Source of the DNA: Dyadobacter sp. CY323
Lineage (GTDB): Bacteria > Bacteroidota > Bacteroidia > Cytophagales > Spirosomataceae
Direction of reading: 5' to 3'
DNA: 64,000 bases
NCBI RefSeq assembly: GCF_021390245.1
Contig: NZ_JAJUXH010000004.1
Coordinates: 248,001 to 312,000 of the forward strand
A program made the translations under genes and the position numbers. Below are positions 9,851 through 18,208 of the stretch, one piece after another. How positions within the stretch are numbered: the first letter of the stretch is position 1; the number at the start of each line of letters is the position of its first letter. Under the pieces are notes generated by a model. That model was not told the DNA's origin and did no database searches. It worked only from the letters and a program-made list of their open reading frames with translations.

Positions 9851-10317
9851 ACATTTTTATATTTCTCATTGACTTTCGAATACAGATCGCGGGGTACCGG
9901 TGATTCTACTTCCGGTATCTGCGGTTTTGGACGTACCCAGTCGAGGTAGCCTTTCGCCCAGGCGTAGGCAAGCCCGAAAATCAGAATGCCGATGAAAACA
10001 CTCATTTCTGCCATTGCAAACCAGCCCCACTGCCCATTGGTTTGTTCGATCAATTCCTCATTTCCAAACACGACCGCCCACGGAAACAGGAAAAGCAATT
10101 CTACCTCAAACAAAACAAAAACCAGCGCAACGACATAAAAACGGACATTGAACTGAATGCTCGCATTTCCCATCGGGTCTTCCCCGGACTCGTAAGTTGT
10201 GAGTTTTTCTTCATTGGGATGGTGCGGGCGCAGGAGTTTAGCTATCGTTAAAACGACGCCGAGCAGGCCGAGTGCGCCGATCATGAAAAGTAATATGAGC
10301 CCGAAATCGGAGAGCAT
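9847..10317 (-). CDS. nuoA: NADH-quinone oxidoreductase subunit A
   Basis: This 156-residue membrane subunit of complex I has three transmembrane helices, at about 5-27, 60-82 and 95-117. Conserved elements between the first two are visible (YESGEDPMGNASIQFNVRFY), followed by the family's acidic membrane segment ALVFVLFEVELLFLFPWAVV. The C-terminal tail after the third helix (DWVRPKPQIPEVESP) is hydrophilic. Its stop overlaps the stop of the convergent plus-strand gene by 4 bases, so its transcript necessarily runs into that gene or ends inside it. Confidence 0.95.
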   Translation of the reverse strand: MLSDFGLILLFMIGALGLLGVVLTIAKLLRPHHPNEEKLTTYESGEDPMGNASIQFNVRFYVVALVFVLFEVELLFLFPWAVVFGNEELIEQTNGQWGWFAMAEMSVFIGILIFGLAYAWAKGYLDWVRPKPQIPEVESPVPRDLYSKVNEKYKNV

Positions 10318-10396
10318 AATGAGAGGCTAGTTTTCGCAAAACTAAGGATTTTAGGCATTGCGAAGCCAAATTGTCGGAAACTAAGTCTTTCCGGGA

Positions 10397-11290
10397 TTAC
10401 AAACTTGTCCAGATGGTGCGGATACTTAATGCGATCACCAGGATACCAACGGTGAGCATGAGAGGCTTGCGTTTGATTTTCCCTACCAGTAACGCGCCAA
10501 ACGGAGCTGCGATCACACCTCCCACGATCAGTCCCAGCACAACCTGCCAGTTGCTGATTCCATTAAAAAGCATAAATGTGATGCCGCTGGCAAATGCTAC
10601 TGCAAATTCTGCTGCATTTACAGATCCGATCGTGTACCTCGGGTCACGCCCCTGACCGAGCAGGCTGGAAGTAACTATGGGGCCCCATCCGCCGCCGCCA
10701 ATGGAATCCAGAAACCCGCCGGCAGCGGCGAGAATGCTGATGTTCTTGGTTTTATTTTTAACCAGATTCTTTTGAATTGCTTTTCGGATGATGATCACAC
10801 CGAGGATCAGCATGTAGAATGCGATAAAAGGCTTGATAAAATTCCCATCAATCACATCCGATAGCAGGTATGCACCCACAATGGAACCGATCACACCGGG
10901 AATAAGCAGACTTTTAAACAGTTTTTTATTGATATTCTTAAACCGGAAATGAGAAACGGCGGACGCCCCGGTCGTGAAGATTTCGGCAAAATGAACGCTC
11001 GCGCTACTAATGGCCGGACTCACGCCCAACGTAAGCAGAAATGAATTTGAGGTAACTCCATAAGCCATTCCAAGCGCACCATCCACAAGCTGGGCGGCGA
11101 GGCCAACCAACAGGTACAATGCAAAGTCACTGCTCACAAACGACGTAACTTGCTCACCTGTAATGGAAATGGTGCCAGTTATAAAAAGTGCGACCACAAG
11201 CAAGACAACCGCAAACACGGGGATTACCAACCAGAGATAAGACGACGGAAGTTTGAGCGAGAGAACTTTGGCAAGCATTGGACGTAACAT
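10397..11290 (-). CDS. TSUP-family (TauE/SafE) anion permease
   Basis: Members of this family move sulfite, sulfoacetate or related organosulfur anions across the cytoplasmic membrane. The protein has about eight hydrophobic segments. It also has the duplicated glycine-rich family motifs: AYGVTSNSFLLTLGVSPAIS in the first half and GGGWGPIVTSSLLGQGRDPR in the second. The start is taken as ATG 11290 (297 residues), because the longer frame would begin at a TTG. No sulfur-metabolism genes are adjacent except the sulfur-transfer-like protein at 12628, so the substrate is undecided. Confidence 0.85.
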   Translation of the reverse strand: MLRPMLAKVLSLKLPSSYLWLVIPVFAVVLLVVALFITGTISITGEQVTSFVSSDFALYLLVGLAAQLVDGALGMAYGVTSNSFLLTLGVSPAISSASVHFAEIFTTGASAVSHFRFKNINKKLFKSLLIPGVIGSIVGAYLLSDVIDGNFIKPFIAFYMLILGVIIIRKAIQKNLVKNKTKNISILAAAGGFLDSIGGGGWGPIVTSSLLGQGRDPRYTIGSVNAAEFAVAFASGITFMLFNGISNWQVVLGLIVGGVIAAPFGALLVGKIKRKPLMLTVGILVIALSIRTIWTSL

Positions 11291-11375
11291 TAGTGAACCA
11301 GAGAAGCACAAAAATAAGAAAACTATTTAATCTACGTAATTAATAGATTATTAAAGTTTTAAATATTATTAGCTT

Positions 11376-12515
11376 TTAAATTTCTCCATTCACGAATTCA
11401 ATATAGTTATCCCGATTGATCCAATGTGTAGTTGCTTCGGGGTATGCGTCAACAAATGCCTTCGGGAATTTGATTTTGGCATCGTTCCATTTGAATTCAT
11501 ATCCACTCAACTGCTCATTATGCAGTTCCAGCCAATCGAGCTCCTGTTGATCATAGGTTCGCCAGAAATAAGTGAGGGGGTCTTTTTTGGAATATGTATT
11601 CACCTTCATTCGTTCTGCTGCAAGATAATTTTCCCAGAGTGCTCCTACATCCTGACGCTGGGTGACTGGTAGGAAATTATTAATAAGTGCGTTTCTGATA
11701 CCATTATCGAAGAAATACCACTTGGACGATTTGGTAACTTCCTTTCGAAGATTGCGACTAAAACCACCCAAACGAAAGATGATAAATACTTTGGAGAAAA
11801 GATCAAGGTAACGTTCGACTGTATTCCGGTCGATCTGTAATGACTTTGAAAGTTCTTCATAGGAAACTTCCTGACCGACCTGATAAGCTACTAGCTGAAG
11901 TAACTGTAGCATTTTGTGCGAGTATTTTACCTGCTCATACATTAATATATCTTTGAGCAAATAGGCATTTACAAGTTCTTTCAAGTAGGTTGTCCGTTCG
12001 TCGGTACTTGTCATTTGCAGAACATCCGGATACGTTCCAAACACAAGTCGGCTTTCCAATTGTTGCCTGGTTTCAAAGTAATTTTCCTGTTTTGATAGTT
12101 CAAGCTGCGCTATTGGAAAAAGTTGAAAGCTGATCTGTCTCCCAACGAGCGGCTCTCCCGTTTGATTTGATAATTCAAAGGCTGATGAGCCACTGGCAAT
12201 AATGGTCAGCTCGGGGAACGTATCAATTAATAATTTTAAGGCTTTGCCAATTTCAGGGACTACCTGAGCTTCATCCACGATTAATAATTCGACATCTCGG
12301 GTCCACCTGGCATACGAGGCAACTCTTCGATCGCCCAGCAGTAATATCGTGTCGAGGTCTTCTCCATTTAAAAACATGGAATTTCCATCAAAGCTTTTTC
12401 GGATCTGCCTCAGCAGGTAAGTTTTCCCAACCCGGCGTGCACCAGAGAGTACCAGTACTTTGTTTGAGCGGAGCTTACTTTTTAAAGCTTCAAAGATGTA
12501 TCGGGAGAACAGCAT
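11376..12515 (-). CDS. AAA ATPase with C-terminal DUF4143 domain
   Basis: This 379-residue protein belongs to the ATPase group common as single genes in bacteria and archaea. Walker A (SGARRVGKTYLL, about 24-35) and Walker B (ELLIVDEAQVVPEIG, about 92-106) are intact, as is a sensor segment (LTIIASGSSAFEL). A winged-helix-like stretch at about 215-250 (SYEELSKSLQIDRNTVERYL) precedes the DUF4143 part. That part ends in a nuclease-like element (ELDWLELHNEQLSGYEFKW). The biological role of this group is unsettled. The upstream region contains unusual 32-bp palindromic repeats. No partner gene is seen. Confidence 0.85.
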   Translation of the reverse strand: MLFSRYIFEALKSKLRSNKVLVLSGARRVGKTYLLRQIRKSFDGNSMFLNGEDLDTILLLGDRRVASYARWTRDVELLIVDEAQVVPEIGKALKLLIDTFPELTIIASGSSAFELSNQTGEPLVGRQISFQLFPIAQLELSKQENYFETRQQLESRLVFGTYPDVLQMTSTDERTTYLKELVNAYLLKDILMYEQVKYSHKMLQLLQLVAYQVGQEVSYEELSKSLQIDRNTVERYLDLFSKVFIIFRLGGFSRNLRKEVTKSSKWYFFDNGIRNALINNFLPVTQRQDVGALWENYLAAERMKVNTYSKKDPLTYFWRTYDQQELDWLELHNEQLSGYEFKWNDAKIKFPKAFVDAYPEATTHWINRDNYIEFVNGEI

Positions 12516-12538
12516 GGTTGCGTATATTGGCTAAGACT

Positions 12539-12618
12539 CAACGAATTTAGCTAAATTCATTGAATTGATTCAACCAATTTAGCTAAATTTGTTGAATAGA
12601 CTCAACCAATTTAGGTTT
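12539..12618. repeat. Two and a half copies of a 32-bp repeat, each with a palindrome
   Basis: Copies begin at 12539 and 12571, and a partial one at 12603, giving an exact 32-bp period. Each full copy holds a near-perfect 24-bp palindrome centred on ATTTAGCTAAAT (12539-12562 and 12571-12594). The third copy stops after CAACCAATTTAGG. The array begins 23 bp upstream of the ATPase start, so it sits where a promoter or operator would be. Helical phasing of about three turns between copies fits cooperative binding of a dimeric protein. The function is inferred. Confidence 0.8.
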
Positions 12619-12627
12619 CTTCAGTCA

Positions 12628-13674
12628 TTACCAGCCTTTTCCCCAAAAGCTTTTTCCGTAAAATCCGCTATCAATCAGTAGCTTAGCGGCTTTTTGACTT
12701 CTTATTCCGCTGTTGCAATAAAAAACAATGGTATTTCCCGCAGGAAACAACGAAATGGTTTCCGGAATTTCGGAGAGTGGAATGTTTTGTCCACCAAAAT
12801 TGTCTGCCTCAAACTCGTAATATTCCCTTACATCAATCAGCTCAATCTGGTCGGGATTGGCTTGCTGAAGATTTTCAAATTCCTCCCAGGTAATCTCCTG
12901 AATCACGGGATCAGCAGGTTTGGGAATCTGGATGCTTTCGGTTAGAGGCGGGGAAGAAAAAGCGATTCTTGAAAATTGGAAGGTGGAAGTCGTGTTTGTC
13001 AATGCATTGATTACCAATAATTTCCCCGACAAAGGTTCGCCGACACCGGAAACAATTTTTAATGCTTCATTGGCCATATAAGTGCCTATCATTCCCGGCA
13101 AAATCCCGATCACACCAGCCTCCGCACAATTGTCTTCCTCACTGGTATCCGGAAAAAGGCAACGGTAAGTAGGCCCATTTTTATAATTGAAAACAGAAAC
13201 CTGCCCCTCAAATCGCAGGATCGAACCAAAAACAAACGGTTTGTTGAGCTCTACGCAAATGTCATTGACCAGATAACGGGTCGGGAAATTGTCGGACCCA
13301 TCTACAATCAGATCATAACCAGAGACGATTTCCCGGGCATTCTGATCAGTGAGCCGCTCAGTGTAGGCTTTTAAACGAACAAACGGGTTTGAGACAGAAA
13401 GCCTTTCCACAGCTGTTAATGCTTTGCTTTTTCCGATATCAGCGGAAGAATATAGGATTTGCCGGTGCAGATTGGTCATATCCACCAGGTCGTCGTCTAT
13501 AATGCCGATCTCGCCAACTCCGGCAGCTGCCAGGTATTGCAAAACCGGACAGCCGAGCCCGCCCGCCCCGACTACCAGAATTTTGGCAGCCTTGACCTTT
13601 TCCTGCCCGCGCATACCCCATTCCGGGACAAGGATTTGTCTGCTGTAACGCTTACGTTCTTCGGGTTCGAGCAT
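12628..13674 (-). CDS. ThiF/MoeB-like adenylyltransferase fused to a rhodanese domain
   Basis: Relatives adenylate the C-terminus of a small sulfur-carrier protein (ThiS, MoaD or similar) and then transfer sulfur. The nucleotide-binding region is clear at about 30-80 (VGAGGLGCPVLQYLAAAGVG, then DDDLVDMTNLHRQ). GSDNFPTRYLVND and CAEAGVIGILPG follow. The C-terminal domain (about 250-348) is rhodanese-like, with the active-site loop CNSGIRS (Cys about 320). The paired CxxC zinc ligands of typical MoeB/ThiF proteins are not visible; only one Cys (YRCLFPD) remains near the first pair. No thiamine or molybdopterin genes are adjacent, so the carrier is unknown. Confidence 0.85.
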   Translation of the reverse strand: MLEPEERKRYSRQILVPEWGMRGQEKVKAAKILVVGAGGLGCPVLQYLAAAGVGEIGIIDDDLVDMTNLHRQILYSSADIGKSKALTAVERLSVSNPFVRLKAYTERLTDQNAREIVSGYDLIVDGSDNFPTRYLVNDICVELNKPFVFGSILRFEGQVSVFNYKNGPTYRCLFPDTSEEDNCAEAGVIGILPGMIGTYMANEALKIVSGVGEPLSGKLLVINALTNTTSTFQFSRIAFSSPPLTESIQIPKPADPVIQEITWEEFENLQQANPDQIELIDVREYYEFEADNFGGQNIPLSEIPETISLFPAGNTIVFYCNSGIRSQKAAKLLIDSGFYGKSFWGKGW

Positions 13675-13794
13675 TGTTGTTTTATTAGCTTGACGAATCT
13701 ATCAAATTAATGCATTTTTCACCCATTCATTTTTTGAGAATATCGGGTAACTTTAACGCTGTTTATTTCACCTGAAAACGACCTTATTTACTTG

Positions 13795-14298
13795 ATGGAT
13801 CTTATTATCAGAAGTGCCGCTCCGAAAGACTTACCTTTTCTGCTTGACATCATCAACCACGCCATCCTGAATACCACTGCCATTTACGATTACGATCCAA
13901 GAACATTGGACCAGCAAAAAGCCTGGTTCGATCAGATGTTCAACGATGGTATGCCCGTAATCGTTGCAGAAATGGAAGGTGTTGTCATTGGATACGGATC
14001 CTATACTATTTTCAGACCAAAAATCGGGTATAAATTCAGCGTCGAGCATTCGATTTACCTGGACGAAAAGTCCCGGGGAATGGGTATTGGTGGGAAGTTG
14101 CTGGGGAGCTTGATCCAGCGCGCGAAGGAATCGGGTATCCACACGATGATTGGCGGTATAGATGCTGCAAACCGGGGCAGCATTGAGTTTCACAAGAAAT
14201 ATGGATTTGTAGAAAAAGGCTACCTGAAAGAAGTCGGCTTCAAATTTGATCAGTGGCTGGATCTGGTTTTTATGCAGTTGCTGCTGGAAGAAGATTGA
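13795..14298 (+). CDS. GNAT N-acetyltransferase, phosphinothricin acetyltransferase-like
   Basis: This 167-residue protein starts at ATG 13795; a TTG three bases upstream is less likely. The GNAT fold carries the acetyl-CoA loop SRGMGIGGKLLGSLIQRAKE (about 96-115), then ANRGSIEFHKKYGFVEKGYL and a C-terminal LKEVGFKFDQWLDLVFMQ. These are typical of the PAT/YncA group, which acetylates small amines such as methionine sulfone or phosphinothricin. It is divergent from the adenylyltransferase gene (120-bp gap) and convergent with the BASS transporter gene, with a perfect hairpin between them. Confidence 0.88.
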   Translation: MDLIIRSAAPKDLPFLLDIINHAILNTTAIYDYDPRTLDQQKAWFDQMFNDGMPVIVAEMEGVVIGYGSYTIFRPKIGYKFSVEHSIYLDEKSRGMGIGGKLLGSLIQRAKESGIHTMIGGIDAANRGSIEFHKKYGFVEKGYLKEVGFKFDQWLDLVFMQLLLEED

Positions 14299-14314
14299 GA
14301 CGATAAGGAGAACA

Positions 14315-14347
14315 AGACTTGCCAAGTTTTTCAAACTTGGCAAGTCT
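14315..14347. repeat. Perfect 15-bp hairpin of an interspersed repeat family
   Basis: The 15-base arms at 14315-14329 and 14333-14347 pair perfectly around a 3-base loop; the core is AGACTTGCCAAGTTT. It lies in the 64-bp space between two convergent genes and probably stops transcription from both sides, although no T-run follows. A longer relative with nearly the same core is at 28487-28535. Confidence 0.85.
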
Positions 14348-14362
14348 AACGCCAAAAACGGC

Positions 14363-15469
14363 CTAATGCGCACGCCCCGTTTCTACATACGTCTCTTCGT
14401 CGCCGGTCGGTTTACCCTGCCACCACGAAGCGAGGATCGATCCGGTGATGTTCATCAGTGGGCCAAAAATCGCAGGAGCTAGCCCAACCGTGGCCATTTT
14501 GCCCATTTCTTTTGCGATGCCGGATGCCAGCCCGCCATTTTGCATACCTACCTCAATGGCGATCGTACGACAATCACGTTCGCTCATTTTAAATAGCCTG
14601 CCCGACCAATATCCCAAAGTATAGCCCGAAAGATTGTGGATCAATACCAACAATAGTAAAGTAGGCCCGATGGTGAGAAGACTGTCGCGGCCGGCCGCTG
14701 TGATGATCACGATAATGAATGCAATTCCTGCCATCGAAACCAAAGGCATTGCCGCATCCAGCCACTTCACTTTTCCACTGAATAATTTATTGAAAACCAA
14801 ACCGGCACCAATCGGGATAATCACCATTTTGATAATGTCCCACATCATATACAACGTGTCAATCTGTACAAAAGCACCTGCCAGAAGGCTCATGAGTACC
14901 GGTGTCACGATCGGGGCCAGCATCGTTGAAATGGCGGTAATGGTAATGGAAAGCGCGAGATTGGCTTTTGCCAGATACGAAATTACATTCGATGCCATCC
15001 CATTGGGTGAGCAGCCGATCAGGATAATCCCGGCGGCAATTTCGGGGGGGAAACCGCTGAGACTGGCTAACGTATAACCAATAGTCGGCATGATGATAAA
15101 ATGACTGACTACGCCGATGAATACCCCTTTTGGCATTTTTACAACACCCACAAAATCACCAAAGCTCATGGATGTCCCCATTCCGAACATAATAATCTGG
15201 ATGAGTGGGGTAATGAGCGCGGCTAGTTTGAAATCGCCGACGGTTTGGAAATAGTGCGGATAGTAGAGTGCGGTGGTTACCGCTGCAAATATTACCGTCG
15301 TATAGGTAAAGCCTTTTAATTTATCATAACCTCGAAAACTGACGGCTAGCGCCAGGAAAAAGCCGATAAAAAAAGGCCCGGCAGCAGGCAGATTTCCGGT
15401 AACCGAAAGAAAAAGTGCAGCAACCAGACATAGTGCCGCAACACCCGAGAGGATCTTGTAAATGTTCAT
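14363..15469 (-). CDS. Bile acid:sodium symporter family (BASS) transporter
   Basis: This 368-residue integral membrane protein has about nine to ten hydrophobic segments. The family's conserved regions are visible: FGMGTSMSFGDF near 95-106, ILIGCSPNGMASNVISYLAK near 150-169, and AIEVGMQNGGLASGIA near 305-320. These mark the sodium-binding and crossover helices. Bacterial members take up organic anions such as pantoate or keto acids with sodium. The gene follows the RraA-like gene by 19 bp on the same strand, so the pair is one operon. The substrate may be the product or substrate of that exported protein. Confidence 0.88.
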   Translation of the reverse strand: MNIYKILSGVAALCLVAALFLSVTGNLPAAGPFFIGFFLALAVSFRGYDKLKGFTYTTVIFAAVTTALYYPHYFQTVGDFKLAALITPLIQIIMFGMGTSMSFGDFVGVVKMPKGVFIGVVSHFIIMPTIGYTLASLSGFPPEIAAGIILIGCSPNGMASNVISYLAKANLALSITITAISTMLAPIVTPVLMSLLAGAFVQIDTLYMMWDIIKMVIIPIGAGLVFNKLFSGKVKWLDAAMPLVSMAGIAFIIVIITAAGRDSLLTIGPTLLLLVLIHNLSGYTLGYWSGRLFKMSERDCRTIAIEVGMQNGGLASGIAKEMGKMATVGLAPAIFGPLMNITGSILASWWQGKPTGDEETYVETGRAH

Positions 15470-15488
15470 AATGCGTGATTTGACAAGA

Positions 15489-16421
15489 TTACCAGGTTCT
15501 TTTTTTCATATACTCATCCAGTTCCGAACGTTTCATCGGAATTTCCTTTGGATTTTTATCCAGCCATTTCAGGAAGCTTTCTTTCAATTCGTCCGTCCAT
15601 TGATTGTCGATTTGTCCAGGCGAGAATTTACCTTCTTTAAGCATTTGAATTGCAAATTTGTCCCGTAGCGTAAGAAATTCGGCAGTCTGGATTACGTTTT
15701 CGGCCATATGTGCGGGGATAAAAATAACACCCTCTTTTTTAGCGAGAACAAGATCGCCTGGCAACACAATTGCCCGGCCGATCCGGATTGGCACATTCAA
15801 ACCACTTAAAAAAACATCTTTCAAAAACGATGGATCGAAATCACGTACAAATGCATTGAAACCTTCGATTTTTGACAGTCCTTCCAAATCACGCACGGAG
15901 GCATCAAATACGACACCGTTTCCGGATTTGGCAAAAATGGACGTCCCTAGGTTGTCTCCGATCAAAGTTCCGCTCGCAATTTTTCCGAAACCATCGGCCA
16001 CATAAACATCACCTTTAGAAAGCTGCTCAATCGGCCAGGAATTTGTGTTTCCAGCTCGTCCGTTCTTGTTTCCGCGATCTTTAATAAGCTTTTCAACGTC
16101 CGGGCGCGAAGGCATGAATTGGGCGGTCAGCGCGCGGCCGGCAACTACGATATCATCCTTCAGCAATTTCCAGTTTCCATCAAACTGACAGTTATAACCT
16201 TCATTTTGCAGTACAACCCATGCTTCTTCAATCGTAATGTTCTTAACCCGACGTACCAGATCATCGGAAACTTTCGGCCGGCCGTCGGGGAATCGTTCGC
16301 CTTTCCATTCAGAGGTTAGAAATATAAGTTCTTCTTTTGAAATAGTCTGAGCGTGAGCGGAATGCAAAGTGCCGAAAGCCAGAAAGGAAGCGCTGAGGAT
16401 AGTCAGGAATCGTAATCTCAT
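15489..16421 (-). CDS. Exported RraA-like protein (aldolase/decarboxylase fold)
   Basis: This 310-residue protein has a signal peptide (about 1-24, ending AHA). The RraA/HMG-aldolase fold spans about 50-245. It shows the characteristic run GTLIGDNLGTSIFAKSGNG, then VVFDASVRD with the Asp and Arg used for metal and substrate binding, and later GDLVLAKKEGVIFIPAHMAE. Cytoplasmic relatives cleave 4-hydroxy-4-methyl-2-oxoglutarate or decarboxylate oxaloacetate, or bind RNase E. The export signal argues against an RNase E role here. It forms a two-gene operon with the BASS transporter downstream. Confidence 0.8.
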   Translation of the reverse strand: MRLRFLTILSASFLAFGTLHSAHAQTISKEELIFLTSEWKGERFPDGRPKVSDDLVRRVKNITIEEAWVVLQNEGYNCQFDGNWKLLKDDIVVAGRALTAQFMPSRPDVEKLIKDRGNKNGRAGNTNSWPIEQLSKGDVYVADGFGKIASGTLIGDNLGTSIFAKSGNGVVFDASVRDLEGLSKIEGFNAFVRDFDPSFLKDVFLSGLNVPIRIGRAIVLPGDLVLAKKEGVIFIPAHMAENVIQTAEFLTLRDKFAIQMLKEGKFSPGQIDNQWTDELKESFLKWLDKNPKEIPMKRSELDEYMKKRTW

Positions 16422-16576
16422 AAATTAGAAAGTAGTTAACGGTCAGGATTGGGTGGTTAAAGGTAGTCGATTGTGTTGTTTTATGATACATCTATTATGG
16501 GTTCAGGGTATCTGGTGTTAAGACAGAAAAAAGGCATCATAAACCTCATTCTATCCCTGGATTTTTTATTCCTTTT

Positions 16577-16617
16577 AAAAAAAGATACGGATTGCAGTTT
16601 GTGACGCTGCAATCCGT
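16577..16617 (-). terminator. Intrinsic terminator after the SusC/SusD operon
   Basis: The arms ACGGATTGCAG (16587-16597) and CTGCAATCCGT (16607-16617) pair perfectly (11 bp, 9-base loop). On the minus strand the hairpin is followed within three bases by a run of seven T. It sits 18 bp beyond the susD stop. The rest of the 16422-16576 stretch shows nothing else clear. Confidence 0.88.
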
Positions 16618-16635
16618 AAATCAAATGGGGAGTTT

Positions 16636-18195
16636 TTATTTATCCCACCAAACCGTACTGGAAAGTGCATTCGTGCCGCCCTGGCGGGTACGTGCTTCCA
16701 GGAAGTTGGTTTTGTTATACGTTTCCTCCGAATCCGGGATCACGAAGCGGGTTGGTATTTTCCCGCCGGTCAGGTTTCCAGGGTAGTTGGTCGGCGTCAA
16801 AACCGGATATCCCGTACGTCTCCAGTTGGCAAAAATCTCATATTCGTCTTCCAGGAACAATGCTACCCATTTTTGAGTGGAGATCTGCTCGATCTGCTGC
16901 GCTACCGTGCCTCCTTTATACGGATTCGCTTTAAGGTATGCCGCAATTTTAGCCTCGGAAATGGTACCCGCCGATCCGAAAAGCGACCATTGACGCATTC
17001 CTGCTTTCACAGCTTCCTCGTAAGCCGCCGCTGCCGTGCTGCCTGCATACCATCCGCGAACGGCCGCTTCTGCCAGAAGAAGATTGGTTTCCGCATTTCC
17101 AAAAACCAGTAACGGCGTGCTGTATTTTAGCAATGTGTTTGGGTTGGGCTCAGAAAATGAGTTGAAGTTGGCAGGTAAATTGTTGAATGCCGCATTTGGC
17201 ATACCACTTTGCAGAGCCGTAGTGGTGTCAGCTGTGAACGTTTTGCCATCGGTCGTCGTCCAAACCACCGAGATCACATTCAAACGCGGATCTTTGGTTG
17301 CTTTCAAATAATCGATCAGCGTTTTTGCGAGTTTCCCACCTTCTACATTGTCGCCGCCAGGAGTAATGTAATCGGTGCTCAACAACCCGTTTGCGATGAA
17401 ATTACGGCTTGCAACCTGTGAACCATCCACATAGGCGATCACAGCGCGGTCGGCATCATCCATAATAATACCGCCGGCAATGGCTTTCTGGACCCAGGTT
17501 TTGGCACCTGCATTGTCAATTTCCGTCAAACGCATTCCGAGGCGTAACATTAGCGAGTAGGCGAATTTCTTCCATTTAGGAATATCCCCGCCGTAGATCA
17601 GGTCCGCCGTGCCGAACGTTGGTTTTGTAGCGTCAAACGCAGCGATCGACTCGTCCAGTTCTTTCAGCAAATCCGCGTAAATGGCTTGTTGCGTATCGTA
17701 TTTCGGACCGTAGTTTTTGTCTGATAATGCTTTTCCAGCGTCGAAATAGGGGATATCCCCGTAGATGTCGGTGAGCCTATGGAAAATGTATGCTTTCCAG
17801 ATCCTGGCAGCCGAAAGTTTGTTCACATCAGCCGCATTCTCTTTTGTCGCATCAATAATCTGCTGGATCGCGACCACCGCACCTTGTCCCTGGAGAGTTC
17901 CGGCATATGCATTCCAGTTCCCAGTCGAGTAGGTGTAATTGAAATACTTATCACCAGCCGCCGGTACTTCTTTATAGGTTGCAAAATGCTGCATCGACTG
18001 CCCGATCGTCAGATAAGCCGCACCGGTGAAGTTTGTGCTTACACCGTCGAGCTGTGACCTGGTGAACAAATAGCCCGGAACAACTTCTGAATATTTGTTC
18101 GGGTCCACATTCATTTCCTCGAATCCGTTATCGCAGGAATTCAACATCAGGGCCAGAGGCGCCGCATATATGAGTTTTTGAAAAATGCTTTTCAT
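16636..18195 (-). CDS. SusD/RagB-like surface lipoprotein
   Basis: This 519-residue lipoprotein is the substrate-binding lid of a SusC/SusD outer-membrane uptake complex. The signal peptide ends in a lipobox (ALMLNSC, Cys about 21). The N-terminal FEEMNVDPNKYSEV and the tetratricopeptide-type helices (AARIWKAYIFHRLTDIYGDI; LLLAEAAVRGWY) are typical of the SusD-like family. The C-terminal part ends RQGGTNALSSTVWW. It starts 13 bp after susC and is followed by a strong terminator, so it ends the operon. No glycosidase accompanies the pair, so the nutrient cannot be deduced. Confidence 0.93.
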   Translation of the reverse strand: MKSIFQKLIYAAPLALMLNSCDNGFEEMNVDPNKYSEVVPGYLFTRSQLDGVSTNFTGAAYLTIGQSMQHFATYKEVPAAGDKYFNYTYSTGNWNAYAGTLQGQGAVVAIQQIIDATKENAADVNKLSAARIWKAYIFHRLTDIYGDIPYFDAGKALSDKNYGPKYDTQQAIYADLLKELDESIAAFDATKPTFGTADLIYGGDIPKWKKFAYSLMLRLGMRLTEIDNAGAKTWVQKAIAGGIIMDDADRAVIAYVDGSQVASRNFIANGLLSTDYITPGGDNVEGGKLAKTLIDYLKATKDPRLNVISVVWTTTDGKTFTADTTTALQSGMPNAAFNNLPANFNSFSEPNPNTLLKYSTPLLVFGNAETNLLLAEAAVRGWYAGSTAAAAYEEAVKAGMRQWSLFGSAGTISEAKIAAYLKANPYKGGTVAQQIEQISTQKWVALFLEDEYEIFANWRRTGYPVLTPTNYPGNLTGGKIPTRFVIPDSEETYNKTNFLEARTRQGGTNALSSTVWWDK

Positions 18196-18208
18196 TTGGA
18201 GTCAGTTT

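Noticed and set aside
12539..12618. Possible CRISPR array
   Set aside because: Only two and a half directly adjacent 32-bp units with internal palindromes, no unique spacers and no cas genes.
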